Part shown: one piece after another, positions 11,801-22,108 of the stretch
Numbering within the stretch: the stretch's first letter is position 1
Layout of the letters: every line of letters starts with the position of its first letter
NCBI GenBank assembly: GCA_037178975.1
Contig: JASJZH010000004.1
Coordinates: forward strand, 6,634,001 to 6,698,000
Source of the DNA: Oscheius tipulae
Lineage: Eukaryota; Nematoda; Chromadorea; Rhabditida; Rhabditidae
DNA length: 64,000 bases
Reading direction: 5' to 3'
Notes under the pieces: generated by a model
The model's input: only the letters and a program-made list of their open reading frames with translations
Database searches by the model: none
Told to the model about the DNA's origin: nothing
Made by a program: the position numbers and the translations under genes

Positions 11801-14800
11801 AAGGAATGGACGATCTGGCCCAGTTTGTCAAGGATATCTCTCCCTGGCTGTCTCGTGTCACTTCTGATGTCAACAGTCGTCAGCAGGAGCTCACGCACCA
11901 GGTCCACAGAGAGATCTTGGTCCGCTGTCTGGATCAGCTGAAGACTCTCGCTCCCATTCTCATTTGTGCCATGAAAATCTTCATCCAACTCAGTCATGAC
12001 TCTGGACGCGGAGTTGCCGAAGCCGCCGAAAACAGAAACTACCTCGGAGCCCGAATGACCGACGAGATGAACGAGATCATCCGTGTTCTTCAGTTGACCA
12101 CCTACGATGAGGACGAATGGGATGCTGACAACGTGACCGTCATGAGAAAGGCCCTCTCTGCTGCCAAGAGTCTGCTCACTGCCGCCCTTGATTGGCTAGG
12201 AGATCCTCGTGGTCGTCCGGGAGCTGTTGGAGAGAAGGCCATCCGTCGCATTCTTGACTATGCTGAGAAGATTTCTGCCCGTGCCCTTCCCGAAGACAGC
12301 TATGTCATCAAGAGATCCATCCAGGAGATTTCTTCTCTGACCGACAGTCTTTGTGAGATCCGCAATAACGGAGGGTTGGTCATAAAATATTCAATCAAAC
12401 GGTCAAAGTTTAGAAACAACGAAGGAATTGCCATCAGCTGTGCTGAGAAGCTCAAGGCTCTGGTCGGGACTAAAGCCAGCTCTGGGCAACTGCCTGATGC
12501 TCTCATGAATGCTCAAAGACAGGGAGGAGCCAACCCAGCTCATACCGCTGCCGGTCGTCTGGAACAGGCTCTCAGGTGGCTCGACAATCCTGGTGTCAAT
12601 GACGGCGGTCTTGGACTCCAAGCAATCAAGATGATGACCCAAGATGCTGCTCGTCTTGCCGACAAACTCAATCCTCAGGATCGTAATCGTCTGCTCAATC
12701 TCTGCAATGACATCAATCGTCTTGCTGACCAACTTGCAGACCTTGAGCGTCGTGGACTCGGAAACAGCCCCGAAGCCCATGCTATCCGTCAGCAGTTGAA
12801 GGACAAGCTCCGGGAGCTTGGAGACTTCATGAAGAAGATCCTTACCGAGAGAGTTGTAAGTTTTGCCCTGTTAGAGGCCAGCTGCATTGATTTCAGGTCG
12901 AAGACTTTGCCGACATCAGCACTCCTCTGAAGCAGTTCGTTGAGGCTGTCCACGCCGACATGAGCATGCCTAACCGTGAGCCCAACTTCCACGACAAATC
13001 TACTCGTCTCCGAGAACATTCTGGAAGCATGACCAGTACCGCCAGACTCGTTGCCACCTGTGGTCCATCCAGGAGCAAGAAGACTGTCGAAGCCATTCTT
13101 GACACTGCCGAGAAGATCGATCAGATGACCCCTCAGCTGGTCAATGCTGGAAAGATTCGTCTTCACAACAGCAACGACATGGTCGAGCAGCACTTTGAGA
13201 ACTTGCACAGACAGTACGGAGATGCTCTTCATCGTCTCCGTAGTCATGTTGATGATGCCATTGATACGGGCGAGTTCATTCGTGCTTCTGAGACTGCCAT
13301 GAGGAGGTACACCAACCGTTGTGAGGATTCGATCGGCAACGCCTTCCCTCAAGGAATGGTTGACAACACTTCACAGGTTTGTCCTCAAACTTGGTACAAC
13401 AAAACAGTAAATGGTTCAGATTGCTCGTCTTGGAAATCGCGTGCTGATGACGGCGAAGAACGAGGCGGACAACTCGGAGGAGCCCGCTTTCATCGACCGA
13501 GTAAACACAGCGGCCGCGCAACTTCATTCCGGTAAGCTGCCCTCGACCTGGCGAGAGAACGTAGCTCAATGCCATCCCGCTATTCTACTGACTATTATGA
13601 CTCGGACGAGTACGATAACGAGTCCGATGAGCGTTATTCTGAGACCTATGAGCTACGCTATGTACCCTTCAACCCCATTGTATTTATTGGCGGAAGAACA
13701 GGTTCGTTAGGGAGCTGGGACAGAACATCGTTCCTTCTTAAAACTTAGGCTTCAGTCCATTCTCCATCATTTATAGTATTGGATACTGTAGATTGTTCAG
13801 AAGCCCCCACTTTGAGCAAAGCGTTTTGATACTAAGCGGCAAAACAGACCTGGGGTGTTCTTCTTTAATGCTCTGTCGGTGTCTTTACCTGCGTCACCGG
13901 AAAATTTAAACTGCGTGGGTGGGTGTGAAAACACAGCTGCCCTCTGGCCTCCGGGGAGGCGCTCGCCCTCTAACCATTACCTCGGTTGTTGTCAGCATGC
14001 CTTCCCCGTTTATTCCTAGCGATAAGAGTTTTGACGAGTTTCTGAACTCGACCTTGGGTTAGTTGGGACTATTGAACAAACCTAGTTACAATAACTGTCT
14101 TATAGCTATTCCTCCCATGGTCAATCAGGCCAAGCATGTGGCGATGAACCCTCGGGACGGTGGAGCTGCCGAGCAGTGGCGTGGAGCCAATGACCATCTC
14201 CTCGACTCCGTCAGAAATGTCGGTGATGCCATCGCCGGTGTTCCCATGAACGGACGTCACTCTTCCGCCTCCTTCCACGATCGCGGAGCTTCTCCTTACG
14301 GAAACCAAGTATTTGAGAATGTTTAACCAACAAACCATGTCTTCAGATGCGCAATGAGGTTATCAGACAGGTTGCCGCTCAGGCTCCTACTCCTCCTGTA
14401 GTCCACAACAAGGTTCTGATCAGAGAAGAGATCCCCGCTCCTCCTCGACCACCTCCCCCGGTCGAAATCTCTCCCCCTCCTCGTCCACCACCTCCTCCAG
14501 AGTATGACGAAGAGGAAGAGACTCGTGCCTTCTGGGAGAGGTATCCTTTGCCTCAGGCCTCTCATCATCCCATTCTTTCCGCAGCTCATAATCTCCACAA
14601 TGTTTGTTTGACATAAATGGGTTTGGAAAAAGTATTTAGGAGCTGAAGCAGTGGTCCAGTCAAGAGAACGACATCGTAGCTGCTGCCAAGAGAATGGCCA
14701 TCCTGATGGCTAGACTCTCTCAGCTGGTCCGAGGAGAGGGAGGAACCAAGAAGGATCTCATCGACTGTGCCAAGGCCATTGCCAACTCCAGCGAGGAAGT

Positions 14801-15678
14801 CACCAGGCTAGCCGTTCAGCTAGCTCGTCTCTGCACGGACATCAAGATGAGAATGGTGAATAGAACGAAGTTGAAAAACATTTCTCTCTCACTCTTACAT
14901 CATTTGGTTTCCTAACAAATGTCACGTTTAGGGTCACATGTCTAAGTTTAGAGTGACAAGTTTGCTAAACTCTTTCTTATTCAAACCGTTGTCAGTTTTA
15001 CTAGCATTCTTCTTTTCCAGTTTGCTCCTTTGAATGCTCCACATTTCACAGATTTAATCATCCTTTTCAGGCTCTGCTCCAAGTAGCCGAGCGTATTCCC
15101 ACCATCGCCACCCAGCTCCACATCTGTTCCACTGTCAAGGCTACCATGCTCGGATCTTCCAGTAAGTCTTCTTGATCTCAGCGTTCAGTCTCTCGCTCTC
15201 TCGTAAAAACGTTGGCGGGAATTTACACGCGATGTGTTCAGGTGTTAGTACGTCAGCGTGAGCGCAAACAGACAAAGTTTCTGCTGCCGCTCTAAATCTC
15301 TTGCGAGTTGTAGAAACTGCGGAAACTTAGGTGATAAAATCTTTTCAGGCCAAGTCGGACCCTACGGACAGCCAGTTGAGGGTAAATATTAATTGGAACG
15401 CCGCGTGCTCAAACCTTGACTTGAACCAATTAACAGTTGACGAATTTGAATAACAGTGTGATATTCCGAAACCAGACTTTGTTTGAATGTTGTTAAAAGT
15501 GGTTTCAGGTTCGGAGGAAGATGAAGAAGCCATGCAGCAGTTGGTACAGAATGCTCAGAATCTGATGCAGTCCGTCAAGGACACCGTCAGAGCCGCTGAG
15601 GCTGCCTCGATCAGGATCAGAACCAACTCAGGACTCCGTCTCCGATGGATAAGGAAACCCATGTGGTCCAACTTCTAA
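8812..15678 (+). CDS. deb-1: Vinculin (DEB-1 type), full length
   Basis: Vinculin links integrin and cadherin adhesions to actin; in nematodes it anchors muscle dense bodies. Coding exons: 8812-8868, 10698-10805, 11433-11552, 11594-11695, 11737-12374, 12414-12855, 12897-13376, 13420-13531, 14106-14308, 14347-14601, 14640-14855, 15071-15161, 15349-15381, 15509-15678. The product is 1008 aa. The N-terminus is [19 protein letters not shown], as in animal vinculins. Helical head repeats follow ([43 protein letters not shown]). Next is a proline-rich strap ([12 protein letters not shown] then [10 protein letters not shown] at about residues 790-815) and the actin- and lipid-binding tail ending [15 protein letters not shown]. 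Introns are GT-AG; the first, 1.8 kb, and the 574-nt one before 14106 hold alternative first exons (separate entries). No disruption is seen. Confidence 0.97.
10259..10618 (+). CDS. deb-1: Alternative vinculin N-terminal exons (two exons, 92 codons)
   Basis: Two exons lie inside the first vinculin intron. The first, 10259-10318, starts at an ATG and encodes [20 protein letters not shown], exactly 20 codons, with a gtgtgt donor. The second, 10403-10618, has a tttctag acceptor, 72 codons without a stop, and a gtatgt donor. It contains [20 protein letters not shown] and a Cys/His cluster, [18 protein letters not shown]. Both are phase 0 and would join directly to the exon at 10698 ([13 protein letters not shown]). 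The product would replace the first 19 residues of vinculin by 92 new ones. Splice sites and frame are read from the sequence; use of the isoform is inferred. Confidence 0.6.
13569..13701 (+). CDS. deb-1: Alternative first exon for short vinculin isoform (acidic)
   Basis: From ATG 13569 the frame reads [20 protein letters not shown] and then [20 protein letters not shown], ending at 13701 before a gttcgt donor. The length is 3n+1, which matches the phase of the exon at 14106 (AIPPMVN). The product would lack the whole vinculin head and carry an acidic, Tyr-rich leader before the strap and tail. The other frame of the same stretch is basic and less protein-like. Confidence 0.5.
13997..14057 (+). 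CDS. deb-1: Second alternative first exon for short vinculin isoform
   Basis: ATG 13997 opens [20 protein letters not shown] and ends at 14057 before gttagt, again 3n+1 and so in phase with the exon at 14106. It is preceded by a GC-rich stretch at about 13910-13990 that could be an internal promoter. The resulting protein would be a tail-only vinculin. Confidence 0.55.
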
Positions 15679-16232
15679 GCCTTTGTGAGTTTTCTTATCG
15701 GTTGTAAGACAAACAGTTACTTCCAATAGTAATTGGTAACAATACAACTTTCAGGTCTTCCAAAAAGTTTTGCGCCATTTCTTCTCTCGTGGCAATCTAT
15801 TGTCTGCAATGTTTCCATATGCTTCAATTTCCCCCACCCGGCCGTCAGAATATCTATTGGTAGTTTCCTTTTCTCAATGTTCACGTGCCTTACTCTCCAA
15901 ACCAGTGTGCATTTTCTTAAAGTGACCTTTCCCATATACGATAGAGGACCCCCAACACTGCCTCTTTTCCTCTCCCCAAAAGTTTTTTGTTAGACACGAT
16001 TGTACACTTGCTAGTCCGCGGTCAATTCCCGCCTTTCCGTCCCCTCAACAAATGCATAAAATTCACGTTTCTGAACGCAAAAGTCAGAACTTCTGTGTCT
16101 ATATTGAAGAATAAATTTTCATTACTGCAAAGACACAGAGACAGGAAAGATATTTTGTATATATCTGAAGAGATGCAGTTCAAGCCATGTCATGGAGGCT
16201 GGCCTTTGAATCAGTCACCGCGCTGACGGGAG
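15679..16232. other. Intergenic stretch, nothing recognised
   Basis: Between the vinculin stop and the chemoreceptor end. Short open frames only; no motif, repeat or RNA gene seen. Confidence 0.5.
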
Positions 16233-17330
16233 TCACAGTCGAACTGTTCTTGTTTGTAAACTTGCTGAAACAAATCTTTGATTTGTAAACTGTTTGCAAA
16301 AGTACCTCAGTCCAGTCCAGTCGAGCATGGCATGACGGTATGGGGCTATGAAGTACAACGAAAAGAGGGGAGTGAACATTGACATCATCTAAAAGTTGGG
16401 CTTTGTAGATGAATTTTGAGAGAAAACTACCTCCATGCTCATGGTCCCGTCTTCGATGATCGGACCGGAGAAGGTATAGAACTCACCAAGGGCAAACTGC
16501 CCAGCTCCACCATGATAGAAGATGAGGACACAGACTTGAATCATCAAGGCAATTGAATCTTTCCTGTTTTTCGAGCGGATCAAAGCACAAGATCTTTCGT
16601 GTATAATTATACGGAAGTATTAGATTTTCTAGTATCATAACTATCTTCTTGTGCTGTTTCTTCGTCTCCGGAGACAAGTTGCTAGCAGCCTCATCCAAAT
16701 AAGCGAGAGTCTTTCGACGGAAGATCAGGCTGACGGTGTAGACGAAGGACAAGGACACCATGTAGAAGCAGGACCATTCCAGAGCAGTGGTGTCTCCAGC
16801 CACAACCACGTCTAAACTATTGTTCATGTAACGTCGAACCCCAAGCTAACTGTCGAGATTATATTCGGGATAGTAGCTCTTTATGATACTACGGATGATT
16901 TCCTCGGGAGAGTTGCGGAGGGTGTAGGGAGTCAGGACGATGAGGGTGGGAAAGTAGACGAGAATGCAGAGTTTGATGACGCTCTTGATCTCGGGAACAG
17001 AATTGACCAGGATGAAGTAGCGGTAGCTGAAGGGGATCTAGCAGATGCTTGTTGGCATTGGTTTCTTACCAGGAGAATTTATTAAGAGTGGGCGAAGAGT
17101 TGGTTGTTGCAGCAGTAGAGGAAGTAGCAAACATATGGTTGGAGTACTGACAGGCTCCGTTGGAGGTGACAACCAGACCGGAGAACATCAAACCGTAACT
17201 GCTTACTCATTGAAAAGGAAGAAACAGTACCGTTGCTGGGTGAGGAGAGATCCGAAAGAGCAGAGAAAGCCAACGTGAGCAAAGTTGAACAGAAAAACGG
17301 CATACGATTTAAGCGGAGGCGGTGTACGCT
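16233..17330 (-). pseudogene. Str/Srd-like 7TM chemoreceptor, probably damaged
   Basis: Nematode chemosensory GPCRs of the Str superfamily act in sensory cilia. Exons in order on the minus strand: RTPPPLKSYAVFLFNFAHVG (TM2), RYGLMFSGLVVTSNGACQYS, IPFSYRYFILVNSVPEIKSV with TM4 ILVYFPTLIVLTPYT, VAGDTTALEWSCFYMVSLSF (TM5), NLSPETKKQHKK, IALMIQVCVLIFYHGGAGQF (TM6) and FTPLFSLYFIAPYRHAMLDW (TM7), stop at 16233. The first exon is not found. Between KKQHKK and IALMIQ the only good GT donor (gttatg) and cag acceptor leave the frame wrong, so either the splice is unusual or there is a frameshift. It has a more decayed relative at 19236-19935. Confidence 0.65.
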
Positions 17331-18084
17331 GCAAATTTTGATGAGATTTCTTTAGAAGCCCGGTCTCATTCAAAGATATCCAGGAGAGGATTAGATTCTC
17401 TCCTGAACACTTGTGCAAGAGTGGTTAGATTCAGTCCTTCTTCCTCCTACTACATTCCAAATTAAACTCTCGTAAGCTCTGCGATTAGGCCCAACTGGCA
17501 GAAAAACAGCCATTTTTATGGGAAACATGAGCCATTCAAATGGCTGCTTGCATGACAATGCGCCCACCCGTATTCGTATTCTTGATGTTCTCATTTTGTC
17601 CCAATTTGACCTCTCTTCTCCCCAAAAACCAAAAACCGATCTACTGACGTTCGTGGGAACATTCAAACATCCAGACCACCATGATAATTGACAGATGTCA
17701 CAGATACTATCACTAGTGATTAGCATTCTCAGAGACGTACGTACTAGAGAACTATTGTCAGTCTAGAGAACTGTTCTAAGGGTTAGAACCACCAGAAAGA
17801 AAGAAGAGTTAGAGGTAGATTTACCGTAGCCCTGAGGCTACCTGACTTTGCAAATGTTATGCTCTTGTTATTCTCTTTAAATCTCTCTATCTCTCTTTTC
17901 CTCTTTATACCCCTTAGCCCAAAATGTAGCAGTTAATCAATGCAGACTCTAAAGTCTAACATTTCTCACGCAAAGTATTTTTTGAGATGTTGATTGAGAA
18001 AGAAATTCAGTTAATATACGACAGCTTCGTCGTCCCTTAGTCTTCACTTAGCAATGACAACAGGCGGCTTCGCCGCTTCTCTAA
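17331..18084. other. Intergenic stretch, no gene supported
   Basis: No coding motif is seen. A GC-rich hairpin, GCGGCTTCGCCGC, lies at about 18064-18076 just before the MITE. Confidence 0.45.
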
Positions 18085-18347
18085 TAGCCTAAGTACCAAG
18101 TTTCCCCTAAAGCTGACTTGTCTTGACATGCCATGACGTGGTGACGATGGACACCATCACGATTTAGTAGTAGAGAGATTGTGGTTACTTGAGAGTTCAT
18201 TATTGACCAGACGCACTTCAAGTTTCAAAATTAGCTATTTTCGGGTGCGCCTACTCAGTTACACTTCCGCTTCCTTCCAGCCCAATATACTTCTCTCATT
18301 TCGTAGACTATTCAGTCAGCTTTTGGGGAAACTTGGTACTTAGGCTA
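18085..18347. mobile_element. MITE with TA target duplication (Tc1/mariner-like)
   Basis: The left end reads TAGCCTAAGTACCAAGTTTC and the right end is its inverse (GAAACTTGGTACTTAGGCTA). The inverted match runs about 34 bp to AGCTGACT with about two mismatches. TA flanks both ends. The 263-bp element has no coding capacity. TIR-plus-TA structure is typical of Tc1/mariner-derived non-autonomous elements. Confidence 0.85.
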
Positions 18348-18541
18348 GAGCTATGAGCTAATTTCAACTGCTACTGAAGTTCCCAGAATAACACATCCTT
18401 CTCCATAATTGTAGCAGACCTCTTTTCTTACTGTACTCGATTTATAGTTTTTCGTGTGAAACGCGATGTTACTTGACCTCGAAAACAACTCAATCGTCGA
18501 GTCATTTTCCTTCCAGCTATCCCTTCAAAACACTTTTGCAG

Positions 18542-18856
18542 ATGCAACTCACATTGGCCATATACTTCCTGCTGGTCAACACCATCCTCTCGCTTCGTCT
18601 CTTTCCACTTCGTCTAGATGAGTCTTACCGGGTACACAGTCCGTTGGATCCAATCAGGTTGGTCAGAGCTCTGAAAAAGCAGTTAGCTTCAGTCATCAGC
18701 GTCTGAAGAAAGTACATGGACCAGTTTGGTTTTTGCGACCGACACTGAACAACTTTGTAAGTCTATATTGACAGCTACAATCAATAAGCTTTTTAGATCG
18801 GTCGAAACCGTCTCGCGAATTCAGAAAAACGACAGAACTGGCAAAGTGTCGAATAA
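18542..18856 (+). CDS. Candidate secreted peptide precursor
   Basis: ATG 18542 opens a signal-peptide-like MQLTLAIYFLLVNTILSLRL. One in-frame model removes an intron 18606-18676 (gtctag to gcag) and then reads LSFSHQRLKKVHGPVWFLRP and TLNNFIGRNRLANSEKRQNW across a 40-nt GT-AG intron (about 18755-18795), ending at TAA 18854-18856. That gives about 67 aa with a KK and a KR dibasic site and a Gly-Arg after TLNNFI, as in amidated neuropeptide precursors. The first splice is weak and a shorter unspliced frame of 54 codons also exists. I do not recognise the peptide. Confidence 0.3.
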
Positions 18857-19235
18857 ATTGTTTCGATTAAGCCAAAAGTCATACGATAGAAAAAGGGCTG
18901 TTTTTAGTGCAAAGCGTTCTCTGTGAGTCGAGTTTTTTTTTTGTGAGAAACCTGAAAATCTGTGGTTAGTACTGGTACAAGGAAACAAGCTTGTACAATC
19001 AAGTTCATATAAACTTCCGTAAGCGTTGAGTTAAGGATTGAAGTAGAATAAATAGTCGATGATTGCGAATGTTTTCAAGCTTCCGAAGTTTTGCAGAGTT
19101 GACCCAGAGACTAACAAGTTCATAGCTATATTTATTGTTATCATGCCTACCAAGAGATGACGGTTAACCAAATGATTACTATTTCCATGATTGTTTTGGT
19201 TTTTGTCTTCAGAACGAGTGCGAAAAGATTTTCTT
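18857..19235. other. Intergenic stretch, nothing recognised
   Basis: No motif or repeat seen between the peptide candidate and the chemoreceptor pseudogene. Confidence 0.45.
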
Positions 19236-19935
19236 CTAGCCATATCGGTGAGGCTTAGGATCGTCTTTGAATGCACTGCTTCTGCTGGAAGGAGTCTCTT
19301 TTTCTGTAGCTTGCTGAAAAGTTTCTCTATTTTGTTTGCAATAGAACAAACCTAAGTCTAGGACAGCTTTTCTGTATGGAGTGATGAAGTAGAGCGAGAT
19401 CAGAGGCGTGACCATCGGCATCAAAAACTTTAGTTTGACAGGATTAATATTTACCATTACCATGCTCATGAAGGTTCCGTGCTCGAAAACTTGATCAGAA
19501 ATGATATGGAATGTTCCGAGAGCGTATTGTGTGGCTCCTCCGAGGTAGAAGATCAGGACACAGGCCTGGATAGTGAGAGTCTTGGTCATCTTCCTGTGCT
19601 GCTTCTTCGTCGACTCAGAAAGATCGCTGGCGGATTTATCCAGGTAGTCGAGAGTCTTCTTGCGGTAGAACAGAATGACGCCGTAGACAAAGGGAAAAGT
19701 GACAATCATGTAAACTACAACGAGCATGGCTGACCACTGTTTCATTTTCGCCAATCACCACATCTGAAGTGGATCCATGCTTAGAAACATGTATTTAACT
19801 TCATCGATCAGTTCGTACTCCGAAAGGAGGTCTTCATGATGTTGCGAATGACTTCAGTAGGAGAATTACCGTGAGTGCAGGGGATGAGGACGATGATGGG
19901 GAAGGATTAGATAAAGAGACACACGTGACAGTCTT
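19236..19935 (-). pseudogene. Str/Srd-like chemoreceptor pseudogene
   Basis: The 3' part is open and clear: VVYMIVTFPFVYGVILFYRK (TM5), SESTKKQHRKMTKTLTIQAC, VLIFYLGGATQYALGTFHII (TM6) and LISLYFITPYRKAVLDLGLF (TM7), then a Ser-rich tail ending PHRYG. It matches the gene at 16233-17330 segment by segment. Upstream the match breaks: the TM4 exon (SFPIIVLIPCTHGNSPTEVI) has a TAA where the relative has a tyrosine/valine pair. There is a frame change in the next loop, and another just before TM5, where the relative has ALEW. No TM1-TM3 exons are found upstream. This is a decaying paralogue. Confidence 0.75.
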
Positions 19936-20130
19936 TGGAGGAGCTACTCGTTGTATGGGTCTGGATACGAGTGACTATAACTCGTTACTCGGATAAATCC
20001 AGTCGAATAATTGTTATTTTGTTAGATCGCCTGTTTAGAGCAAGTGAAAGTGACCCAAAGGATCCCGTGTGGTCTTTGTTTGCTTAACCCTACTCTCGGT
20101 CTGCCTGCGTCTCGAGCACATGGTTGCGGC

Positions 20131-21876
20131 ATGCAACCGTTCGTTTTTATTCGCTACATCCGTCAATTATTGCGACAGCGAAGCTTTTGGATAACTTTCT
20201 TAATTCTACTAATATTTTGGTTCTACAACTACACAACTTTAATAATTGATTGGGTAAGTTGATCTGTAAACAGTAAGAAATCTCCTAGACCGATGTCAAA
20301 AGCTGGAATTTCAAGAAAAGGACACTACCAAAGAGGTTTCACAATCTATCTCATTTTGACAAGTAAGAATGTTTAAATTTGTGTCAAACCATGTTTCCAG
20401 ATACCCTGGATTGGACTGCAACAACTTCTTAAAAGACGAAGCAAAAGATTTTGCAAATTACCGAGACTGGGGAAGAATTGTCGTCGAGGTAACCTCTCTC
20501 GATTATTTAACATTTTTAAATTTCTATGATGGCATGAACATTCCCATGGATTGTGACTCAATAAGGAGAAGACTGTTTCTGAATCTATCCTCCCCCGAAG
20601 TTGAATACACCTACGCCATTTCGAGAGTCGTTTACAAGGACTATTACTGGCTGGAGACAGTTCTTTCTCATACCTACTCGCCCAAGAATCAGTACTGCTA
20701 TTCGATCGATGGCAAAAGTGCTCCTCCATTCGTTGAGAAAATGGAGAAACTGGCTGAATGTGTTTCAAATGTTATCATTGCTGATCAAGTAGGTAGTATC
20801 TGATTGTTTGGCAAAAAGTGATTTTAGAGATATCACTTTGATTCCAACGGACATTTCATAAACTACGGTCACTTTTCTTGCTCCGAAGAGCTGGTAAAGA
20901 GGAAGAACTGGAAGTATATCTTATGGGCACAGGTGAGCCCTTCTTTACTTTTTCTTTGACAGTTATAGAACCATGATCTCATTCTACGAACTAACCAGGA
21001 AATGAGTAAGATCATCAGATTTTTGAACGGGTCTCAAGCTATTGGACACAAGCCGGCTCAGTGGAAAAGGTAACCTTAGTTCTCTAGACAGCCAGGAAAG
21101 TCATTCCTTAGGTACGCGGTAACGAAAAACTGGTCAGCAAAGGCTCTCGCCTTGTGGAAAAATCGTGAGTTCAAAATTATCTGTTGCAATACTGTCCTCA
21201 GCCGAAAAACGGTCTAAACGTCAGCAAGAGGCCGTCTTGGACATTTCTCAGAACTACAATGAGGTCTTCATCTCGCGAGTACTACTCGAGTTTGTGTTAA
21301 ATGAGATGAACTACTTGAACGTTTTGAAAGAGCTCGAAGTTCCTTATGTGCGTTTTCCTATACATTTATATGAAATTGTCTACAGAGACCCTACACAGAT
21401 GAACTGTTCTGGGCCACTTTGATAGCAACCGAAGATTTGGAGCTGCCTGGTGCTCCGAAAGTACCGTGTCCTGATAATCGCTACTACATCACGAGGCACT
21501 TTATACTTAGCTTAAGTTATTCTTTGAGAATCCTTTAGATACAACGAATGGGAGAAGTGGTACAATCCACCCTGCAAAAGTGGCTTCTCTCGACACGGAA
21601 CTTGTGTCTTTGGGCTGGAATATCTTCCGATGTTCTCGGAACTTCATCAGATTTGTGGTATGAAGTGTCTTCCTAACAAAGATAGAAATTTCATTTCAGC
21701 CAACAAAATAATGCCAGATTTCGATTACGGATTTGTGAAATGCTACGGAGAGTTGCTTCACGAAAGAACTTACAACAGACGACCTTTTCCAAAAAGTATG
21801 GCTGTTTATATCGGTGACTCACGGGTAAAAGCTTCAACTTGACTGTACTCTCATCCTTTTTCAGAACAACTGCTAA
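20131..21876 (+). CDS. Divergent GT14 (core-2/I-branching type) glycosyltransferase
   Basis: GT14 enzymes add beta-1,6-GlcNAc (or xylose) branches in the Golgi and are type II membrane proteins. ATG 20131 is followed at about residues 15-37 by an anchor, FWITFLILLIFWFYNYTTLI. Then come YPGLDCNNFL, YTYAISRVVYKDYYWLETVL, YSPKNQYCYSIDGKSAPPF (family Y.P.N.YCIHVD.K), FSCSEELVKRKNWKYI, ILRTNQEMSKIIRFLNG, RPYTDELFWATL and, near the C-terminus, WEKWYNPPCKSGFSRHGTCV and FVKCYGELLHER. Conserved cysteines are retained. One intron (about 21497-21539) starts with GC rather than GT; the others are GT-AG. Stop is at 21874-21876 after a last mini-exon. Nematodes have many GT14-like genes of unknown acceptor, and this is one of the divergent kind. 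Confidence 0.82.
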
Positions 21877-22108
21877 CGGGAAAATAAAAAAAGACTGCTC
21901 AATAAGATCTCGAAATAATAAAGATTTTTTCGATTTTAGATACACTTGAGATGTATTCGAAAAGTGGTTAAATCAGAATGATCAGTGGAACCAGAATGTG
22001 CTTTCAAACTGTCTTGGAGAATCCGTCTTATTGCTCATAAAACGTAAGCTTCACTTACTTGTAGTTCTGCGCACAAAAACAAGTTGAAAAACAAGAGCCA
22101 AGTTCTGA

